A stretch of 64,000 nt of DNA from CAVZYN01 sp963779515 (GTDB taxonomy: Bacteria; Pseudomonadota; Alphaproteobacteria; Rhizobiales; Hyphomicrobiaceae): the NCBI GenBank assembly GCA_963779515.1, contig CAVZYN010000018.1:124001-188000 (forward strand), written 5' to 3'. The notes under the pieces were generated by a model that was not told the DNA's origin, searched no databases, and saw only the letters and a program-made list of their open reading frames with translations. The position numbers were made by a program, and so were the translations under genes. How positions within the stretch are numbered: position 1 is the first letter of the stretch; each line of letters begins with the position of its first letter. Below are positions 59,966 to 64,000 of the stretch, piece by piece.

Positions 59966-61573
59966 ATGGCCAAGATCAATTCGACGCTCAACGCGGGTTC
60001 CGCGGAGTTCAAGGGCAACGCGTCGCATATGCAGGCGCTGGTCGCCGGTCTCAATGCCAAGCGCGCGCAGGCCGCAGCTGGCGGCCCTGAAAAATTGAAA
60101 GAGCGCCATGCCGCCCGCGGCAAACTTCTGCCGCGCGATCGTGTGTTGCAGTTGATCGACCCCGGCTCGCCGTTTCTCGAGCTTTCGCAGCTTGCCGCGC
60201 TCGGCATGTACACGGGCGATATTCATGCCGCCGGGATAATCACCGGCATCGGCCGGGTCGCGGGCCGCGAGTGCATGATCGTCGCCAACGACGCCACCAT
60301 CAAGGGCGGCACTTACTTTCCCATGACGGTCAAGAAGCATGTCCGGGCGCAGGAGATCGCGCAGGAAAACCGGCTGCCGTGCCTCTATCTCGTCAACTCG
60401 GGCGGCGCCAACCTGCCGCAACACACGGAGGTCTTCCCGGACAAGGAGCACTTCGGCCGCATTTTCTACAATCAGGCGAACCTCAGCGCACAGGGCATCC
60501 CGCAAATCGCGGTCGTGATGGGAAGCTGTACAGCCGGTGGCGCCTATGTGCCGGCCATGTCGGATGAAAGCATCATCGTGCGCAAGCAGGGCACGATCTT
60601 CCTCGGCGGCCCGCCGCTCGTGAAGGCTGCAACCGGCGAGACTGTTTCGGCGGAGGATCTCGGCGGCGCAGACGTGCATACACGGCTCTCGGGAGTCGCC
60701 GACCACTATGCGCTCAACGACCATCACGCCCTCGACATCGCGCGGCGGATCGTTGGCAATCTCAATGCGACAAAACGGATTGATGTAACCGTCCGCGATG
60801 CCCGCCCGCCGCACTACGACCCGGCCGAGATCGACGGTTGCGTACCGGCCGCGCTGACGACGCAATATGATGCCCGCGACGTCATCGCGCGACTGGTCGA
60901 TGGGTCCGAGCTCTCTGAATTCAAGGCCAACTACGGCCAAACGATCGTCTGTGGATTTGCGCACATCGAAGGCATGCCGGTGGCGATTCTCGCCAACAAC
61001 GGCATTCTCTATTCGGAAACGGCGCAGAAGGCCGCGCACTTCATCGAGCTTGCTTGCCAGCGGCGCATTCCGTTGCTGTTCCTGCAGAACATCACGGGTT
61101 TCATGGTGGGACGCGAGGCGGAAGCCGGCGGCATCGCGCGGCACGGCGCGAAAATGGTGACCGCCGTCGCCTCCGCCAAGGTGCCGAAAATCACAGTCAT
61201 CATCGGTGGCTCGTACGGCGCTGGCAACTACGCGATGTGCGGCCGCGCCTATGGTCCGCGGTTTCTCTTCACGTGGCCGAACGCGCGCATTTCGGTGATG
61301 GGCGGACCGCAGGCTGCGAGCGTGCTGGCCACCGTACGCCGCGACAATATCGAGGCCGATGGCAAGAGCTGGTCCAAGACCGAGGAGGACGCTTTCAAGG
61401 CGCCGATCCTCGAGCAGTTCGAGCGCGAAGGGCACCCATTCTTTGCGACCGCGCGGCTCTGGGACGATGGCATCATCGCGCCCAGCGAAACGCGCCGCGT
61501 GCTTGGCCTCGCGCTCTCCGCTTGCCTCAATGCGCCGATCGAAGCGACCCGCTTCGGCGTTTTCCGTATGTGA
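59966..61573 (+). CDS. mccB: Methylcrotonoyl-CoA carboxylase beta (carboxyltransferase) subunit
   Basis: With the alpha subunit it carboxylates 3-methylcrotonyl-CoA in leucine breakdown. The 535-residue protein has ERHAARGKLLPRDRVLQLID, YLVNSGGANLPQHTEVFPD, GSCTAGGAYVPAMSDESIIV, VDGSELSEFKANYGQTIVCG and LQNITGFMVGREAEAGGIAR, then GGSYGAGNYAMCGRAYGPRF. ANLPQ and the NITGFMVG segment are characteristic of MCC rather than propionyl-CoA carboxylase. First gene of a three-gene operon. Confidence 0.94.
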   Translation: MAKINSTLNAGSAEFKGNASHMQALVAGLNAKRAQAAAGGPEKLKERHAARGKLLPRDRVLQLIDPGSPFLELSQLAALGMYTGDIHAAGIITGIGRVAGRECMIVANDATIKGGTYFPMTVKKHVRAQEIAQENRLPCLYLVNSGGANLPQHTEVFPDKEHFGRIFYNQANLSAQGIPQIAVVMGSCTAGGAYVPAMSDESIIVRKQGTIFLGGPPLVKAATGETVSAEDLGGADVHTRLSGVADHYALNDHHALDIARRIVGNLNATKRIDVTVRDARPPHYDPAEIDGCVPAALTTQYDARDVIARLVDGSELSEFKANYGQTIVCGFAHIEGMPVAILANNGILYSETAQKAAHFIELACQRRIPLLFLQNITGFMVGREAEAGGIARHGAKMVTAVASAKVPKITVIIGGSYGAGNYAMCGRAYGPRFLFTWPNARISVMGGPQAASVLATVRRDNIEADGKSWSKTEEDAFKAPILEQFEREGHPFFATARLWDDGIIAPSETRRVLGLALSACLNAPIEATRFGVFRM

Positions 61574-61591
61574 ATTGAGATTGGATGCTTC

Positions 61592-62026
61592 ATGTCAGGT
61601 GACCTACGCCGCAACGCGCCCGATGCCATCATCAAGGTGGATCTCGACGAGCGGGCGTTTCTATTCCCGCACCCTAAGCAAGTAACGCAGCTGCAGGTCC
61701 AGGCCTACAAGCCCGATAAAATCCGCATCGAGGCCGTGTTCGCCTTCAATGAGGCGAAGTCCAACAACGAGTTGATGGACATCAGCCTCGAGGACGCCCG
61801 CGATCTGTCGCGCAAGCTGGTCGAAACGGTCTATCGCGCGCAATCGAGCCTGATCGTCTCGAAGGAGACCAGCATCGCGATCAACGTCGTCGCCAATGGC
61901 TACATCTTCCAATTCGGCGACATGACGACGCCGCGCGAGCTGTTCCTGTCGACGGCCTGCATCTGGCGCGTCTGCAACGCGATCGCGCGCGCCACCGACT
62001 TCATCTCGCCAAACTCGGCGCACTGA
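61592..62026 (+). CDS. Hypothetical protein between the two MCC subunits
   Basis: A 144-residue soluble protein of unknown family. It reads as a mixed alpha/beta domain: AIIKVDLDERAFLFPHPKQV, TQLQVQAYKPDKIRIEAVFA, SLEDARDLSRKLVETVYRAQ, SIAINVVANGYIFQFGD. It lies 18 bases behind mccB and 7 bases before mccA, so all three are one transcript. Its place between subunits of one enzyme suggests assembly or control of the carboxylase, but no motif shows this. Start is the ATG at 61592. Confidence 0.65.
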   Translation: MSGDLRRNAPDAIIKVDLDERAFLFPHPKQVTQLQVQAYKPDKIRIEAVFAFNEAKSNNELMDISLEDARDLSRKLVETVYRAQSSLIVSKETSIAINVVANGYIFQFGDMTTPRELFLSTACIWRVCNAIARATDFISPNSAH

Positions 62027-62033
62027 GGGCCTC

Positions 62034-63998
62034 ATGCTGAAGAAAGTCCTGATTGCCAACCGGGGCGAGATCGCCTGCCGGATCATCCGCACCGCCCGGA
62101 AGATGGGGATCGCGACGGTGGCGGTCTATTCCGACGCTGACGCCCGGTCCCTGCATATTGCGGAGGCCGACGAGCGCGTCCACATCGGCCCCTCGCCTGC
62201 GACCGAGAGCTATCTGGCGATCGACAAGATCATAGCGGCTGCCAAGCAGACGGGGGCAGATTCAATTCATCCCGGCTACGGTTTTCTCTCAGAGAACGCG
62301 GATTTTGCTACCGCCGTTGGCAAAGCCGGCTTGATCTTCGTCGGCCCAACACCGGAGGCGATGCGCGCGCTCGGCGGCAAGGCCGCTGCCAAGGAGATCG
62401 CAATCAAGGCCGGCGTTCCCGTCGTTCCCGGCTATCAAGGCGATAAGCAGGATGCCGCATCGCTTGCCGCGGAGGCGGCCAAGATCGGCTATCCAGTGAT
62501 GATCAAAGCCGTTGCCGGGGGCGGCGGACGCGGCATGCGCCTTGTCGAGAAACAGGCGGATCTTGCCGATCTCCTCGACAGCGCCAAGCGCGAAGCCCAA
62601 TCGGCGTTCGGTAATGCCCAAGTCCTGATCGAGAAAGTCGTGGTCAAGCCGCGCCACATCGAGGTGCAGGTGTTTGGCGATAATCATGGCAATGTCGTGC
62701 ACCTCTTCGAGCGCGACTGCACGCTGCAGCGGCGCAACCAGAAAGTCATCGAGGAAGCGCCCGCGCCCGGCATGTCGCCGGTGTTGCGCGCCAAGATGTG
62801 CGTCGCGGCCGTCGAGCTCGCCAAGGCCGTCGGCTACCGCGGTGCCGGCACGGTCGAGTTTCTGGTCGAGGGCGGCAGCTTGGCTAGCGATGCCACGTGG
62901 TACTTCATCGAGATGAATACGCGGCTGCAGGTCGAGCATCCGGTGACCGAGGAAATCACCGGGCTCGATCTCGTCGAATGGCAATTTCGCGTCGCGGCCG
63001 GTGAGGCGCTGCCACGCAAACGGTCCGAGATCACAATGTGCGGCCATGCGATCGAACTGCGCATTTGCGCCGAGGATCCGGCGAAGGACTTCCGGCCGAG
63101 CGTCGGGCGTATCGCGGTGTTCGATGCGACCCAGATTGCGCCATTGCGGCTCGAAACCGGTGTCCGATCGGGCGACGGGATCTCGCCGTTCTACGATTCG
63201 ATGATCGCGAAGTTGATCGGTCGCGGCGAAACCCGCGCGCAAGCGATCGCGGCCTTGACGAGCGGTTTGCATCATCTTGTGATCGCTGGCCCACGGACCA
63301 ACGCGCGGTTCCTGCGCAATCTGCTGATCGATCCCGACGTTCAAGCGCTACGCATGGATACAGGACTGATCGCCCGGAAGCTCACGGAACTAACCGATGA
63401 CAGCATCAGCCCGGCCGCCATTGCACGCGGCATGCATGGCCTGATGTATCTCGCCAGCACGTCGCAGTCTCCCGCGAAGGCAACTCCAGACCCCTGGTCG
63501 CGCGGCGACGGCTTCATGCTGGGTGCGGCCCGCGTCACTGCTCGCCCGGTTCACATCGATGGTGTCGACCGCACGATCCGTGTCCAGCACAGCGCCGCGG
63601 ATGGCGCCGAGGTGCAGTTTGGCTTCGATCCTTGGCCGGGCGTGCGCAAGGGTGCCGGGACATCGGCGCTGGTGATGCGCGCTGATGGCCACGAGCGCAT
63701 CTATGTTATCGACGACCTCGTTCAGGCTGAATTCGCATGGCCCGTCTACGACACCTCGGCGATCGACGACGGTGCGGATGGCACCAGCATCCGCGCGCCG
63801 ATCAATGGCCGCGTCGCCAAACTCTACGTCAAACCCGGCGAGGCCGTCGAGAAGGGCACGCGTATCGCCATCGTCGAGGCGATGAAAATGGAGCATGTGG
63901 TGACGGCTTCTGCCACAGGCAGAATCGACAAGGTGGCGGCGCATGAAGGCGATCAAATCACGCAAGGCGCGCTGATTGCCGCCGTCACGCCGAGCTAG
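62034..63998 (+). CDS. mccA: Methylcrotonoyl-CoA carboxylase alpha subunit (biotin carboxylase and carrier)
   Basis: A 654-residue biotin-dependent subunit. The N-terminal biotin carboxylase has KVLIANRGEIACRIIRTARK, the ATP-grasp glycine loop KAVAGGGGRGMRLVEKQ and EMNTRLQVEHPVTEEITGLD. After a linker domain the C-terminal carrier has the biotin lysine in VEAMKMEHVVTASATG and a final GDQITQGALIAAV. The gene is complete and ends two bases before the window edge. Third gene of the operon. Confidence 0.95.
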   Translation: MLKKVLIANRGEIACRIIRTARKMGIATVAVYSDADARSLHIAEADERVHIGPSPATESYLAIDKIIAAAKQTGADSIHPGYGFLSENADFATAVGKAGLIFVGPTPEAMRALGGKAAAKEIAIKAGVPVVPGYQGDKQDAASLAAEAAKIGYPVMIKAVAGGGGRGMRLVEKQADLADLLDSAKREAQSAFGNAQVLIEKVVVKPRHIEVQVFGDNHGNVVHLFERDCTLQRRNQKVIEEAPAPGMSPVLRAKMCVAAVELAKAVGYRGAGTVEFLVEGGSLASDATWYFIEMNTRLQVEHPVTEEITGLDLVEWQFRVAAGEALPRKRSEITMCGHAIELRICAEDPAKDFRPSVGRIAVFDATQIAPLRLETGVRSGDGISPFYDSMIAKLIGRGETRAQAIAALTSGLHHLVIAGPRTNARFLRNLLIDPDVQALRMDTGLIARKLTELTDDSISPAAIARGMHGLMYLASTSQSPAKATPDPWSRGDGFMLGAARVTARPVHIDGVDRTIRVQHSAADGAEVQFGFDPWPGVRKGAGTSALVMRADGHERIYVIDDLVQAEFAWPVYDTSAIDDGADGTSIRAPINGRVAKLYVKPGEAVEKGTRIAIVEAMKMEHVVTASATGRIDKVAAHEGDQITQGALIAAVTPS

Positions 63999-64000
63999 AG

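Noticed and set aside
59156..61435. Antisense ORF of 759 codons opposite the DUF4403 and mccB genes
   Set aside because: Spans two well-supported genes on the other strand; composition (Arg/His/Asp-rich) is typical of a shadow frame in GC-rich DNA.
1..64000. tRNA, rRNA, riboswitch, phage attachment sites and IS transposases
   Set aside because: None could be recognised by eye: no tRNA-like cloverleaf ends, no transposase motifs and no tryptophan leader peptide upstream of trpF, trpB or trpA. A covariance-model search would be needed to exclude small RNAs.

Overview
The window is about 64 kb of GC-rich DNA from an alphaproteobacterium, most likely of the Hyphomicrobiales (Rhizobiales). The best evidence is the gene order aroA-cmk-rpsA-sppA-ihfB-lapA-trpF-trpB-trpA-accD-folC, which is a conserved chromosomal block in that group. 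A class II EPSP synthase, an LapA-like protein, DUF1489 and TIGR02300 proteins and a PrtD/HlyD pair agree with this. Genus cannot be set from the sequence alone.

Layout. 0-10 kb: the 3' end of a Pro-rich protein, a decayed GIY-YIG-like gene, a polyprenyl synthetase, a DUF2007 / tRNA methyltransferase / S49 peptidase run, a three-gene operon (hydrolase, TctC-type binding protein, small barrel protein) and tex. 10-32 kb: the aroA-to-folC block (shikimate, tryptophan, ribosomal S1, IHF, acetyl-CoA carboxylase, folate), interrupted by cargo: an ornithine-cyclodeaminase-like gene, a Rieske oxygenase, and a 7 kb set (M48 protease, LemA, class I amidotransferase, PatB-like lyase, a caspase-fold protein without its cysteine). 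32-41 kb: PhyH oxygenase, a solute-binding protein, an IlvD/Edd dehydratase, a sugar ABC transporter without ATPase, ribF and a MaoC hydratase. 41-43 kb: a foreign-looking patch with two RHS tip fragments, a variable C-terminal domain and a small zinc-ribbon membrane protein. 43-53 kb: DUF1489, an exported nicotinamidase, a type I secretion ATPase and adaptor, and an exopolysaccharide initiation/chain-length set. 53-64 kb: 8-oxoguanine deaminase-like amidohydrolase, FetAB-like ABC exporter, YdcF, lipoproteins, rhodanese, and a methylcrotonyl-CoA carboxylase operon (leucine breakdown) with an unknown gene between the two subunits.

Two things stand out. First, at least a dozen genes, including normally essential aroA, folC and ribF, are interrupted by shifts of reading frame that are nearly all of the single-extra-base kind. 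This looks more like sequence error than decay, so 'broken' genes here should be read with care. Second, the two RHS tip fragments carry at least five small insertions, and every one is an inverted repeat. Several keep the reading frame. They resemble protein-embedded palindromic elements and are the best candidate for an undescribed element in this window.

Positions come from reading frames where possible. Positions of hairpins and repeats in GC-rich runs may be off by one or two bases.
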